Position numbers and translations under genes: made by a program
Shown: positions 30,401 to 45,400 of the stretch, in pieces
Layout: each line of letters begins with the position of its first letter
Position numbering within the stretch: position 1 is the first letter of the stretch
The notes under the pieces: generated by a model
Seen by the model: only the letters and a program-made list of their open reading frames with translations
Told to the model about the DNA's origin: nothing
Databases searched by the model: none
NCBI GenBank assembly: GCA_029168955.1
Contig: JAPDOI010000185.1
Location: forward strand, 838,001-902,000
Length of the DNA stretch: 64,000 nucleotides
Origin: Aplectana chamaeleonis
Taxonomy: Eukaryota; Nematoda; Chromadorea; Rhabditida; Cosmocercidae
Direction: 5' to 3'

Positions 30401-33400
30401 GCGTCCTGCGCACTCGCATTCGGGTCCCACACACTTTCTACGGCGTCCGGCGCACTCTACCTTGGGTCCCGCACACTTTCTACGGCGTCCGGCGCACTCT
30501 ACCTTGGGTCCCGCACACTTTCTACGGCGTCCGGCGCACTTTACCTTGGGTCCCGCACACTTTCTACGGCGTCCTGAGCTTTCCCATTTGGGTCCCGCAA
30601 ATTTTCTACGGCGTCCGGCGCACTCTACCTTGGATCCGCACACTTTATACGGCGTCCTGCGCACTCTACCTTGGGTCCCGCACACTTTCTACGGCGTCCG
30701 GCGCACTCTATCTTGGGTCCCGCACACTTTCTACGGCGTCCTGCGCACTCAACCTTGGGTCCCGCACACTTTCTACGGCGTCCGGCACACTCTACCTTAG
30801 GTCCCGCGCACTTTCTACGGCGTCCTGCGCACTCGCATTCGGATCCCGCCCACATTCTATGGCGTCCGGCGCTTTCTACCTTTGGTCCCACACACTTTTA
30901 CGGCGCCCGGCGCACTTTACCTTGGGTCCCGCACACTTTCTACGGCGTCCTGAGCTTTCCCTTTTGGGTCCCGCACACTTTCTACGGCATCCGGCGCACT
31001 CAACATTGGGTCCCGCACACTTTCTACGGTGTCCTGCGCACTCGCATTCGGGTCCCACACACTTTCTACGGCGTCCGGCGGGCTCCCCCTTGGGTCCCGC
31101 ACACTTTCTACGGCGTCCTGAGCTTTCCCATTTGGGTCCCGCAAATTTTCTACGGCGTCCGGCGCACTCTACCTTGGGTCCCGCACACTTTCTACGGCGT
31201 CCTGCGCACTCTACCTTGGGTCCCGCACACTTTCTACGGCGTCCGGCGCACTCTACCTTGGGTCCCGCACACTTTCCTCGGCGTCCGGCGCACTTTACCT
31301 TGGGTCCCGCACACTTTCTACGGCGTCCTGAGCTTTCCCATTTGGGTCCCGCAAATTTTCTACGGCGTCCGGCGCACTCTACCTTGGATCCCGCACACTT
31401 TCTACGGCGTCCTGCGCACTCTACCTTGGGTCCCGCACACTTTCTACGGCGTCCTGCGCACTCTACCTTGGGTCCCGCACACTTTCTACGGCGTCCGGCA
31501 CACTCTACCTTAGGTCCCGCACACTTTCTACGGCGTCCTGCGCACTCGCATTCGGGCCCCGCCCACTTTCTACGGCGTCCGGCGCACTCTACCTTGGATC
31601 CCGCACACTTTCTACGGCGTCCGGCACTCCCCTTGGGTCCCGCACACTTTCTACGGCGTCCTGAGCACTCCCATTTGGGTCCCGCCCATTTTCTACGGCG
31701 TCTGGCTCACTTACATTCGGGTCCCACACACTTTCTACGGCGTCCGGCGCACTCTACCTTGGGTCCCGCACACTTTCTACGGCGTCCTGCGCACTCTACC
31801 TTGGGTCCCGCACACTTTCTACGGCGTCCGGCGCACTCTTCCTTGGGTCCCGCACACTTTCTACGGCATCCGGCACACTCTACCTTAGGTCCCGCACACT
31901 TTCTACGGCGTCCTGCGCACTCGCATTCGGGTCCCGCTCACTTTCTACGGCGTCCGGCGCACTCTACCTTGGGTCCCGCACACTTTCTACTGCGTCCTGC
32001 GCACTCTACCTTGGGCCCGCACACTTTCTACGGCGTCCGGCGCACTCTTCCTTGGGTCCCGCACACTTTCTACGGCGTCCTGCGCACTCGCATTCGGGTC
32101 CCGCTCACTTTCTACGGCGTCCGGCGCACTCTACCTTGGGTCCCGCACACTTTCTACGGCGTCCTGAGCTTTCCCATTTGGGTCCCGCACACTTTCTACG
32201 GCGTCCGGCGCACTCTACCTTGGGTCCCGCACACTTTCTACGGCGTCCTGAGCTTTCCCATTTGGGTCCCGCACACTTTCTACGGCGTCCGGCCCACTCC
32301 CACTTGGGTCCCGCACACTTTCTACGGCGTCCTGCGCACTCTACCTTGGGTCCCGCACACTTTCTACGGCGTCCGGCGCACTCTTCCTTGGGTCCCGCAC
32401 ACTTTCTACGGCGTCCTGCGCACTCTACCTTGGGTCCCGCACACTTTCTACGGCGTCCGGCGCACTCTACCTTGGGTCCCGCACACTTTCTACGGCGCCC
32501 TGCGCACTCGCATTCGGGTCCGGCCCACTTTCTACGGCGTCCGGCACTCTACCTTTGGTCCCACACACTTTCTACGGCGTCCGGCGCACTCTACCTTGGG
32601 TCCCGCACACTTTCTACGGCGCCCTGCGCACTCGCATTCGGGTCCCACACACTTACTACGGCGTCCGGCGCACTCTACCTTGGGTCCCGCACACTTTCTA
32701 CTGCGTCCTGAGCTTTCCCATATGGGTCCCGCAAATTTTCTACGGCGTCCGGCGCACTCTACCTTGGGTCCCGCACACTTTCTACGGCGTCCTGCGCACT
32801 CTACCTTGGGTCCCGCACACTTTCTTCGGCGTCCGGCGCACTCTACCTTGGGTCCCGCACACTTTTACGGCGTCCTGCGCACCCTGCCTTGGGTCCCGCA
32901 CACTTTCTACGGCGTCCTGCGCACTCTACCTTGGGTCCCGCACACTTACTACGGCGTCCGGCGCACTCTACACATTGCGCCCCGCACACTTTCTACGGCG
33001 TCCTGCGCACTCGCATTCGGGTCCCACACACTTTCTACGGCGTCCGGCGGGCTCCCCCTTGGGTCCCGCACACTTTCTACGGCGTCCTGAGCTTTCCCAT
33101 TTGGGTCCCGCAAATTTTCTACGGCGTCCGGCGCACTCTACCTTGGGTCCCGCACACTTTCTACGGCGTCCTGCGCACTCTACCTTGGGTCCCGCACACT
33201 TTCTACGGCGTCCGGCACAATCTACTATGGGTCCCGCACACTTTCTACGGCGTCCGGCGCACTCTACCTTGGGTCCCGCACACTTTCTACGGCGTCCTGC
33301 ACTTTCCCCTGGGTCCCGCACACTTTCTACGGCGTCCTGCGCACTCCCACCTGGGTCCCGCACACTTTCTACGGCGTCCGGCGCACTCTACATTCGGGTC

Positions 33401-36400
33401 CCACACACTTTCTACGGCGTCCGGCGCACTCTACCTTGGGTCCCGCACACTTTCTACGGCGTCCTGAGCACTCCCATTTGGGTCCCGCACACTTTCTACG
33501 GCGTCCGGCGCACTCTACCTTGGGTCCCGCACACTTTCTACGGCGTCCTGCGCACTCTACCTTGGGTCCCGCACACTTTCTACGGCGTCCGGCGCACTCT
33601 ACCTTGGGTCACACACTCTTTCTATGGCGTCCTGCGCACTCTACCTTGGGTCCCGCACACTTTCTACGGCGTCCGGCGCACTCTACCTTGGGTCCCGCAC
33701 ACTTTCTACGGCGTCCTGCGCACTCGCATTCGGGTCCCGCACACTTTCTACGGCGTCCGGCACACTCTACCTTAGGTCCCGCACACTCTCTACGGCGTCC
33801 TGCGCACTCGCATTCGGGTCCCACCTACTTTCTACGGCGTCCGGCGCACTCTACCTTGGGTCCCGCACACTTTCTACGGCGTCCTGAGCTTTCCCATTTG
33901 GGTCCCGCCTACTTTCTACGGCGCCCGGCGCACTCTACCTTGGGTCCCGCACACTTTCTACGGCGTCCGGCGCACTCTACATTGGGTCCCGCACACTTTC
34001 TACGGCGTCCTGAGCTTTCCCATTTGGGTCCCGCACACTTTCTACGGCGTCCTGCGCACTCTACCTTGGGTCCCGCACACTTTCTACGGCGTCCGGCGCA
34101 CTCTACCTTGGGTCCCGCACACCTTTACGGCGTCCGGCGCACTCTACCTTGGGTCCCGCACACTTTCTACGGCGTCCTGCGCACTCTACCTTGGGTCCCG
34201 CACACTTTCTACGGCGTCCGGCACACTCTACCTTAGGTCCCGCACACTTTCTACGGCGTCCTGCGCACTCGCATTCGGGTCCCGCCCACTTTCTACGGCG
34301 TCCGGCGCACTCTACCTTGGGTCCCGCACACTTTCTACGGCGTCCTGCGCACTCTACCTTGGGTCCCGCACACTTTCTACGGCATACAGAGCACTCCCAT
34401 TTGGGTCCCGCCCATTTTCTCCGGCGTCTGGCTCATTTACATTCGGGTCCCACACACTTTCTACGGCGTCCGGCGCACTCTACCTTGGGTCCCGCACACT
34501 TTCTACGGCGTCCGGCGCACTCTACCTTGGGTCCTGCACAATTTCTACGGCGTCCTGCGCACTCTACCTTGGGTCCCGCACACTTTCTACGGCGTCCAGC
34601 GCACTCTACCTTAGGTCCCGCACACTTTCTACGGCGTCCTGCGCACTCGCATTCGGATCCCGCCCACACTCTATGGCGTCCGGCGCACTCTACCTTTGGT
34701 CCCACACACTTTCTACGGCGTCCGGCGCACTCTACCTTGGGTCCCGCACACTTTTACGGCGTCCTGAGCTTTCCCATTTGGGTCCCGCAAATTTTCTACG
34801 GCGTCCGGCGCACTCTACCTTGGGTCCCGCACACTTTCTACGGCGTCCTGCGCACTCTACCTTGGGTCCCGCACACTTTCTACGGCGTCCGGCGCACTCT
34901 ACCTTGGGTCCCGCACACTTTCTACGGCGTCCTGCGCACTCTACCTTGGGTCCCGCACACTTTCTACGGCGTCCTGCGCACTCGCATTCGGGTCCCACAC
35001 ACTTTCTACGGCGTCCGGCACACTCTACCTTAGGTCCCGCACACTTTCTACGGCGTCCTGCGCACTCGCATTCGGGTCCCACACACTTTCTACGGCGTCC
35101 GGCGCACTCTACCTTGGGTCCCGCACACTTTCTACGGCGTCCTGCGCACTCTACCTTGGGTCCCGCACACTTTTTACGGCGTCCTGCGCACTCTACCTTG
35201 GGTCCCGCACACTTTCTACGGCGTCCTGCGCTTTCGCATTCGGGTCCCGCCCACTTTCTGCGGCGTCCGGCGCACTCTACCTTGGGTCCCGCACACTTTC
35301 TACGTCGTCCGGCGCACTCCCCTTGGGTCCCGCACACTTTCTACGGCGTCCGGCGCACTCTACCTCTGGTCCCACACACATTCTACGACGTCCGGCGAAC
35401 TCTACCTTGGGTCCCACACACTGTCTACGGCGTCCGGCGCACTCTACCTTGGGTCCCGCACACCTTTACGGCGTCCGGCGCACTCTACCTTGGGTCCCGC
35501 ACACTTTCTACGGCGTCGTGCGCACTCTACCTTGGGTCCCGCACACTTTCTACGGCGTCCGGCGCACTCTACCATGGGTCCCGCACACTTTCTACGGCGT
35601 CCTGCGCACTCCCTTTTGGGTCCCGCCCACTTTCTACGGCGTCTGGCGCACTCTACCTTTGGTCCCGCACACTTTTACGGCGTCCGGCGCACTCTACCTT
35701 GGGTCCCGCACACTTTCTACTGCGTCCTGAGCTTTCCCATTTGGGTCCCGCACACTTTCTACGGCGTCCGGCGCACTCTACCTTGGGTCCCGCCCACTTT
35801 CTACGGCGTCCTGCGCACTTCAACTTGGGTCCCGCACACTTTCTACGGCGTCCGGCGCACTCAACCTTGGGTCCCGCACACTTTCTACGGCGTCCTGCGC
35901 ACTCGCATTCGGGTCCCGCACACTTTCTACGGCGTCCGGCGCACTCTACCTTGGGTCCCGCACACTTTCTACGGCGTCCTGAGCTTTCCCATTTGGGTCC
36001 CGCAAATTTTCTACGGCGTCCGGCGCACTCTACCTTGGGTCCCGCACACTTTCTACGGCGTCCTGCGCACTCTGCATTCGGGTCCCGCACACTGTCTACG
36101 GCGCCCGGCGCACTCTACCTTGGGTCCCGCACACTTTCTGCGGCGTCCGGCGCACTCCCATTTGGGTCCCGCACACTTTCTACGGCGTCCGGCGCACTCG
36201 CATTTGGATCCCACACACTTCCTGTGGCGTCCCGCACACTTTCTACGGCGTCCGGCGCACTCTACCTTGGGTCCGACACACTTTCTACGGCGTTCGGCGC
36301 ACTCTACCTTGGGTCCCACACACATTCTACGGCGTCCGGCGCACTCTACCTTGGGTCCCACACACTTTCTACGGCGTCCTGCGCACTCTACCTTGGGTCC

Positions 36401-39400
36401 CGCACACTTTCTCCGGCGTCTGGCACACCCTCCCTTAGGTCCCGCACACTTTCTACGGCGTCCTGCGCACTCGCATTCGGGTCCCGCACACTTTCTACGG
36501 CGTCCGGCGCACTCTACCTTGGGTCCCGCACACTTTCTACGGCGTCCTGCGCACTCTACCTTGGGTCCGGCACACTTTCTACGGCATCCGGCCCACTCTA
36601 CCTTAGGTCCCGCACACTTTCTACGGCGTCCTGCGCACTCGCATTCGGGTCCCGCACACTTTCTACGGCGTCCGGCGCACTCTACCTTGGGTCCCACACA
36701 CTTTCTACGGCGTCCTGCACTTTACCTTGGGTCCCGCACACTTTCTACGGCGTCCTGAGCTTTCCCATTTGGGTCCCGCAAACTTTCTACGGCGTCCGGC
36801 GCACTCTACCTTCGGGTCCCGCACACTTTCTACGGCGTCCTGCGCACTCTACCTTGGGTCCCGCACACTTTCTACGGCGTCCGGCGCACTCTACCTTGGG
36901 TCCCGCACACTTTCTACGGCGTCCTGCGCACTCAACCTTGGGTCCCGCACACTTCTACGGCGTCCGGCGCACTTCACTTTGAGTCCCACACACTTTCTAC
37001 GGCGTCCGGCGCACTCGCATTCGGTTCCCTCACACTTTCTACGGCGTCCGGCGCACTCTACCTTAGGTTCCCACACACTTTCTACGGCCTCCGGCGCACT
37101 CTACCTTAGGTCCCACACACTTTCTACGGCGTCCTGAGCACTCCCACTTGGGGCCCGCACACTTTCTACGGCGTCCGGCGCACTCTACCTTAGGTCCCGC
37201 ACGCTTTCTACGGCGTCCGGCGCACTCTACCTTGGGTCCGGCCCCCTTTCTACGGCGTCCGGCGCACTCTACCTTGGGTCCCGCACACTTTCTATGGCGT
37301 CCGGCGCACTCTACCTTGGGTCCCGCACACTTTCTACGGCGTCCTTCGCACTCGCATTCGGGTCCCGCCCACTTTCTACGGCTTCTGTCGCACTCTACCT
37401 TTGGTCCCACACACTTTCTACGGCGTCCTGCGCACTCGCATTCGGGTCCGGCCCACTTTCTACGGCGTCCGGCGCACTCTACCTTGGGTCCCGCACACTT
37501 TCTATGGCGTCCGGCGCACTCTACCTTGGGTCCCGCACACTTTCTATGGCGTCCGGCGCACTCTACCTTGGGTCCCGCACACTTTCTACGGCGTTCTGCG
37601 CACTCTACCTTGGGTCCCGCCCACTTTCTACGGCGTCTGGCGCACTTACATTCGGGTCCCATACACATTCTACGGCGTCCGGCGGGCTCTACCTTAAGTC
37701 CCGCACACTTTCTACGGCGTCCTGAGCTTTCCCATTTGGGTCCCGCACACTTTCTGCGGCGTCCGGCGCACTCTACCTTGGGTCCCGCACACTTTCTACG
37801 GCGTCCAGCCCACTCTACCTTGGGTCCCGCACACCTTCTACGGCGTCCTGCGCACTCGCATTCGGGTCCGGCCCACTTTCTACGGCGTCCGGCGCACTCT
37901 ACCTTGGGTCCCGCACACTTTCTATGGCGTCCTGCGCACTCCCATTCGGGTCCCGCACACTTTCTACGGCGTCCGGCTCACTCTACCTTAGGTCCCGCAC
38001 ACTTTCTACGGCGTCCTGCGCACTCGCATTCGGGCCCCGCCCACTTTCTACGGCGTCCGGCGCACTCTACCTTGGATCCCGCACACTTTCTACGGCGTCC
38101 TGCGCACTCTACCTTGGGTCCCGCACACTTTCTACGGCGTCCGGCGCACTCTACCTTGGGTCCCGCACACTTTCTACGGCGTCCTGCGCACTCTACCTTG
38201 GGTTACGCACACTTTCTACGGCATCCGGCGCACTCAGCATTGGGTCCCGCACACTTTCGACGGCGCCCTGCGCACTCGCATTCGGGTCCCACACATTTTC
38301 TACGGCGTCCGGCGGGCTCCCCTTGGGTCCCGCACACTTTCTACGGCGTCCTGAGCTTTCCCATTTGGGTCCCGCAAATTTTCTACGGCGTCCGGCGCAC
38401 TCTACCTTGGGTCCCGCACACTTTCTACGGCGTCCTGCGCACTCCACCTTGGGTCCCGCACACTTTCTACGGCGTCCTGAGCTTTCCCGTTTGGGTCCCA
38501 CACACTTTCTACGGAGTCCGGCGCACTCTACCTTGGGTCCCGCACACTTTCTACGGCGTCCGGCGCACTCTACCTTGGGTCCCGCACACTTTCTACGGCG
38601 TCCTGCGCACTCTACCTTGGGTCCCGCACACTTTCTACGGCGTCCGGCACACTCTACCTTAGGTCCCGCACACTTTCTACGGCGTCCTGCGCACTCGCAT
38701 TCGGGCCCCGCCCACTTTCTACGGCGTCCGGCGCACTCTACCTTTGGTCCCACACACTTTCTACGGCGTCCGGCGGGCTCCCCTTGGGTCCCGCACACTT
38801 TCTACGGCATACAGAGCACTCCCATTTGGGTCCCGCCCATTTTCTCCGGCGTCTGGCTCATTTACATTCGGGTCCCACACACTTTCTACGGCGTCCGGCG
38901 CACTCTACCTTAGGTCTCACACACCTTCTACGGCGTCCTGCGCACTCTACCTTGGGTCCCGCACACTTTCTACTGCGTCCTGAGCTTTCCCATATGGGTC
39001 CCGCACACTTTCTACGGCGTCCGGCACACTCTACCTTAGGTCCCGCACACTTTCTACGGCGTCCTGCGCACTCGCATTCGGGTCCCGCCCACTTTCTACG
39101 GCGTCCGGCGCACTCTACCTTGGGTCCCACACACTTTCTATGGCGTCCTGAGCTTTCCCATTTGGGTCCCGCACACTTTTTACGGCGTCCTGAGCTTTCC
39201 CATTTGGGTCCCGCAAATTTTCTACGGCGTCCGGCACACTTTACCTTCGGGTCCCGCCCCCTTTCTACGGCGTCCGGCGCACTCTACCTTTGGTCCCGCA
39301 CACTTTTACGGTGTCCGGCGCACTCTACCTTGAGTCCCGCACACTTTCTACAGCGTCCTGCGCACTCCACCTTGGGTCCCGCACACTTTCTACGGCGTCC

Positions 39401-42400
39401 GGCGCCCTCTACCTGGGTCCCGCACACTTTCTACGGCGTCCGGCGCACTCCCTTGGGTCCCGCACACTTTCTACGGCGTCCGGCGCACTCGCATTCGGGT
39501 CCCACACACTTTCTACGGCGTCCGGCGCACTCTACCTTGGGTCCCGCACACTTTCTACGGCGTCCTGAGCTTTCCCTTTTGGGTCCCACGCACTTTCTTC
39601 GGCGTCCGGCGCACTCTACCTTTGGTCCCGCACACTTTACGGCGTCCGGCGCACTCTACCTTGGGTCCCGCACACTTTCTACGGCGTCCTGAGCTTTCCC
39701 ATTTGGGTCCCGCACACTTTTTACGGCGTCCGGCGCACTCTAACTTAGGTCCCGCACCCTTTCTACGACGTCCTGCGCACTTCAATTTGGGTCCCGCACA
39801 CTTTCTTCGGCGTCCGGCGCACTCTACCTTGGGTCCCGCACACTTTCTACGGCGTCCTGCGCACTCTACCTTTGGGTCCCGCACACTTTCTACGGCGTCC
39901 GGCGCACTCTACCTTGGGTCCCGCACACTTTCTACGGCGTCCTGCGCACTCCCTTGGGTCCCGCACACTTTCTACGGCGTCCGGCGCACTCTACCTTGGG
40001 TCCCACACACTTTCTACGGCGTCCGGCGCACTCTACCTTGGGTCCCGCACACTTTCTACGGCGTCCTGAGCACTCCCATTTGGGTCCCGCACACTTTCTA
40101 CGGCGTCCGGCGCACTCTACATTCGGGTCCCGCAAATTTTCTAAGGCGTCCGGCGCACTCTACCTTTGGTTCCACACACTTTTACGGCGTCCGGCGCACT
40201 CTACCTTGGGTCCCGCACACTTTCTACGGCGTCCTGCGCACTCTACCTTGGGTCCCGCACACTTTTTACGGCGTCCGGCACACTCTACCTTGGGTCCCGC
40301 ACACTTTCTACGGCGTCCTGCGCACTCGCATTCGGGTCCCGCCCACTTTCTACGGCGTCCGGCGCACTCTGCCTTTGGTCCCGCACACTTTTACGGCGTC
40401 CGGCGCACTCCACCTTGGGTCCCGCACACTTTCTACGGCGTCCTGAGCTTTCCCATTTGGGTCCCGCAAATTTTCTACGGCGTCCGGCGCACTCTACCTT
40501 GGGTCCCACACACTTTCTACGGCGTCCGGCGCACTCTACCTTGGGTCCCACACACTTTCTACGGCGTCCGGCGCACTCTATATTGGGTCCCAAACACTTT
40601 CTACGGCGTCATACGCACTTCCCCTTGGGTCCCGCACACTTCCTACGTCGTCCTGCGCACTCCCACTTGGGTCCCGCACACTTTCTACGGCGTCCGGCGC
40701 ACTCTACCTTGGGCCCCGCACACTTTCTCGTCGTCCGGCGCACTCAACCTTGGGTCCCACACACTTTCTGCGGCGTCCGGCGCACTCTACCTTGGGTCCC
40801 ACACACTTTCTACGGCATCCTACGCACTTCCACATGGGTCCCGCACACTTTCTACGCCGTCCGGCGCACTCTACCTTGGGTCCCGCACACTTTCTACGGC
40901 GTCCTGCGCACTCGCATTCGGGTCCCGCACACTTTCTACGGCGTCCGGCGCACTCTACCTTGGGTCCTGCACACTTTCTACGGCGTCCTGCGGACTCTAC
41001 CTTGGGTCCCGCACACTTTCTACGGCGTCAGGCGCACTCTACCTTGGGTCCCGCACACTCTCCTCGGCGTCCCGCGCACTTTACCTTCGGGTCCCACACT
41101 TTTACGGCGTCCGGCGCACTCTACCTTGGGTCCCGCACACTTTCTACGGCGTCCTGAGCTTTCCCATTTGGGTCCCGCAAATTTTCTACGGCGTCCGGCG
41201 CACTCTACCTTGGGTCCCGCACACTTTCTACGGCGTCCGGCGCACTCTACCTTGGGTTCCGCACACTTTCCTCGGCGTCCGGCGCTTTTCCATTTGGGTC
41301 CCGCTCACTTTCTACGGCGTCCTGCGCACTCTACCTTGGGTCTCGCACACTTTCTACGGCGTCCTGCGCACTCTACCTTGGGTCCCGCACACTTTCTACG
41401 GCGTCCGGCGCACTCTACCTTGGGTCCCGCACACTTTCTACGGCGTCCTGCGCACTCTACCTTGGGTCCCGCACACTTTCTACGGCATCCGGCGCACTTC
41501 AATTTGAGTCCCGCACCCTTCCTACGGCGTCCTGCGCACTCGCATTCGGGTCCCGCCCACTTTCTACGGCGTCCGGCGCACTCTACCTTTGGTCCCGCAC
41601 ACTTTCTACGGCGTCCGGCGGGCTTCCCCTTTTGTCCCGCACACTTTCTTCGGCGTCCGGCAGGCTCCCCCTTGGGTCCCGCACACTTTCTACGGCGTCT
41701 GGCGCACTTACTTTCGGGTCCCACACACTTTCTACGGCGTCCTGCGCACTCTACCTTGGGTACCGCACACTTTCTACGGCGCCCGGCGCACTCTACCTTG
41801 AGTCCCGCACACTTTCTACGGCGTCCTGCGCACTCTACCGTCGGGTCCCGCACACTTTCTACGGCGTCCGGCACACTCTACCTTAGGTCCCGCACACTTT
41901 CTGCGGCGTCCTGCGCACTCGCATTCGGGTCCCGCCCACTTTCTACGGCGTCCGGCGCACTCTACCTTGGGTCCCGCACACTTTCTACGGCGTCCGGCGC
42001 ACTCTACCTTGGGTCCCGCACACTTTCTACGGCGTCCTGAGCTTTCCCATTTGGGTCCCGCACACTTTTACGGCGTCCGGCGCACTCTACCTTGGGTCCC
42101 GCACACTTTCTACGGCGTCTAGCGCCCTCGCATTCGGGTCCTACTTGCTTTCTGCTGCGTCCGGCGCACTCTACCTTGGGTCCCGCACACTTTTACGGCG
42201 TCCTGCGCACCCTGCCTTGGGTCTCGCACACTTTCTACGGCGTCCTGCGCACTCCCACATTGGGTCCCGCACACTTTCTACGGCGTCCGGCGCACTCTAC
42301 CTTGGGTCCGGCACGGTTTTTGCGGCGTCCGGCCCACTCTACCTTGGGTCCCGCACACTTTCTACGGCGTCCTGAGCTTTCCCATTTGGGTCCCGCAAAT

Positions 42401-45400
42401 TTTCTACGGCGTCCGGCGCACTCTACCTTGGGTCCCGCACACTTTCTACGGCGTCCTGCGCACTCAACCTTGGGTCCCGTACACTTTCTACGGCGTCCGG
42501 CGCACTCTACCTTTGGTCCCACACACTTTTACGGCGTCCGGCGCACTCTACCTTGGGTCCCGCACACTTTCTACGGCGTCCTGCGCACTCTACCTTGGGT
42601 CCCGCACACTTTCTACGGCGTCCTGCGCACTCCCACTTGGGTCCCGCACACTGTCTACGGCGTCCGGCGCACTCTACCTTGGGTCCCGCACACTTTCTAC
42701 GGCGTCCGGCGCACTGTATTTTGGATCCAGCACAGTTTCTACGGCGTCCGGCGCACTCTACCTTGGGTCCCGCACACTTTCTTCGGCGTCCGGCGCACTC
42801 TACCTTGGGTCCCGCACACTTTCTACGACGTCCGGCGCACTCGCATTCGGGTCCCGCACACTTTCTACGGCGTCCGGCGCACTCCCATTGGGTCCCGCAC
42901 ACTTTCTACGGCGTCCGGCGCACTCTACCTTGGGTCCCGCACACTTTCTACGGCGTCCGGCGCACTCTACCTGGGTCCCGCACACTGCCTCCGGCGCCCT
43001 GCGCACTCTCCCTTGGGTCCCATACACTTTCTACGGCGTCCTGCGCACTCCCACTTGGGTCCCGCACACTGTCTACGGCGTCCGGCGCACTTTACCTTGG
43101 ATCCCGAACACTTTCTATTGCGTCCCGCACACTATCTACGGCGTCCGGCGCACTCTACCTTGGGTCCCGCACACTTTCTACGACGTCCGGCGCACTCCCA
43201 CTTGGGTACCGCACACTTTCTACGGCGTCCGGCGCACTCTACCTTGGGTCCCGCACGTTTTCTACGGCGTCCTGCGCACTCGCATTCGGGTCCCGCACAC
43301 TTTCTACGGCGTTCTGCGCACTCTACCTTGGGTCCCGCACACTTTCTACGGCGTCCTGCGCACTTTACCTTGGGTCCCGCACACTTTCTACGTCGTCCGG
43401 CGCACTCTACCTTGGGTACCACACACTTTCTACGGCGTCCGGCGCACTCTACCTTGGGTCCCGCACACTTTCTACGGCGTCCGGCGCACTCTACCTTGGG
43501 TCCCGCACACTTTCTACGGCGTCCGGCGCACTCTACATTCGGGTCAAACACACTTTCTACGGCGTCCGGCGCACTCTACCTTGGGTCCCGCACACTTTCT
43601 ACGGCGTCCGGCGCACTCTACATTGGGTCCCGCACACTTTCTACGGCGTCCGGCGCACTCTACCTTGGGTCCCGCACACTTTCTACGGCGTCCTGCGCAC
43701 TCGCATTCGGGTCCCGCACACTTTCTACGGCGTCCGGCGCACTCTACCTTGGGTCCCACACACTTTCTACGGCGTTCGGCGCACTCTACCTTGGATCCCG
43801 CACACTATCTATGGTTTCCTGCGCACTCCCATTTGGGTCCCGCACACTTTCTACGGCGTCCGGCGCACTCTACCTTGGCGCCCGCACACTTTCTACGGCG
43901 TCCTGCGCACTCCCATTTGGGTACCGCACACTTTCTACGGCGTCCGGCGCACTCTACCTTGGGTCCCGCACACTTTCTACTGCGTCCGGCGCACTCTACC
44001 TTGGGTCCCGCACACTTTCTACGGCGTCTGGCGCACTCTACCTTGTGTCCCGCACCCTTCCTCCGGCGTCCTGCGCACTCGCATTCGGGTCCCGCACACT
44101 TTCTACGGCGTCCTGCGCAATCCACCTTGGGTCCCACACACTTTCTACGGCATCCGGCGCACTCAACATTGGGTCCCGCACACTTTTTACGGCGTCCTGC
44201 GCACTCCCATTCGGTCCCGCACACTTTCTACGGCGTCCGGCGCACTCTACCTTGGGTCCCACACACTTTCTACGGCGTCCGGCGCACTCTACCTTGGGTC
44301 CCGCACACTTTCTACGGCGTCCGGCGCACTCTACCTGGGTCCCGCACACTTTCTACGGCGTCCGGCGCACTCTACCTTGGGTCCCGCACACTTTCTACGG
44401 CGTCCGGCGCACTCTACCTTGGGTCCCGCACACTTTCTACGGCGTCCTGAGCTCTCTCCTGGGTCCCACACACTTTCTACGGCGTCCGGCGCACTCTACC
44501 TTGGGTCCCACACACTTTCTACGGCGTCCGGCGCACTCTACCTTGGGTCCCGCACACTTTCTACGGCGTCCTGCGCTTTCCCATTTGGGTCCCGCACACT
44601 TTCTACGGCGTCCGGCGCACTCTACCTTGGGTCCCGCACACTTTCTACGGCGTCCGGCGCACTCTACCTTGGGTCCCGCACACTTTCTACGGCGTCCGGC
44701 GCACTCTACCTGGTCCCGCACACTTTCTACGGCGTCCGGCGCACTCTACCTTGGGTCCCGCACACTTTCTACGGCGTCCGGCGCACTCTACCATTGGGTC
44801 CCGCACACTTTCTACGGCGTCCGGCGCACTCACCTTGGGTCCCGCACACTTTCTACGGCGTCCTGCGCACTCTACCTTGGGTCCCGCACACTTTCTACGG
44901 CGTCCGGCGCACTCCAACATTGGGTCCCGCACACTTTCTACGGCGTCCGGCGCACTCGCATTCGGGTCCCGCACACTTTCTACGGCGTCCGGCGCACTCT
45001 ACCTTGGGTCCCGCACACTTTCTACGGCGTCCGGCGCACTCTACCTTGGGTCCCGCACACTTTCTACGGCGTCCGGCGCACTCACCTTGGGTCCCGCACA
45101 CTTTCTACGGCGTACTGCGCACTCTACCTTGGGTCCCGCACACTTTCTACGGGGTGCGGCACACTCTACCTTGGGTGCCGCACACTTTCTACGCCGTCCT
45201 CCGCACTCTACCTTGGGTCCCGCACACTTTCTGACGGCGTCCGGCGCACTCTACCTTTGGGTCCCGCACACTTTCTACGGCGTCCTGCGCACTCCCATTG
45301 GGTCCCGCACTTTCTACGGCGTCCGGCGCACTCTACCTTGGATCCCGCACACTTTCTACGGCGTCCGGCGCACTCTACCTTGGGTCCCGCACACTTTCTA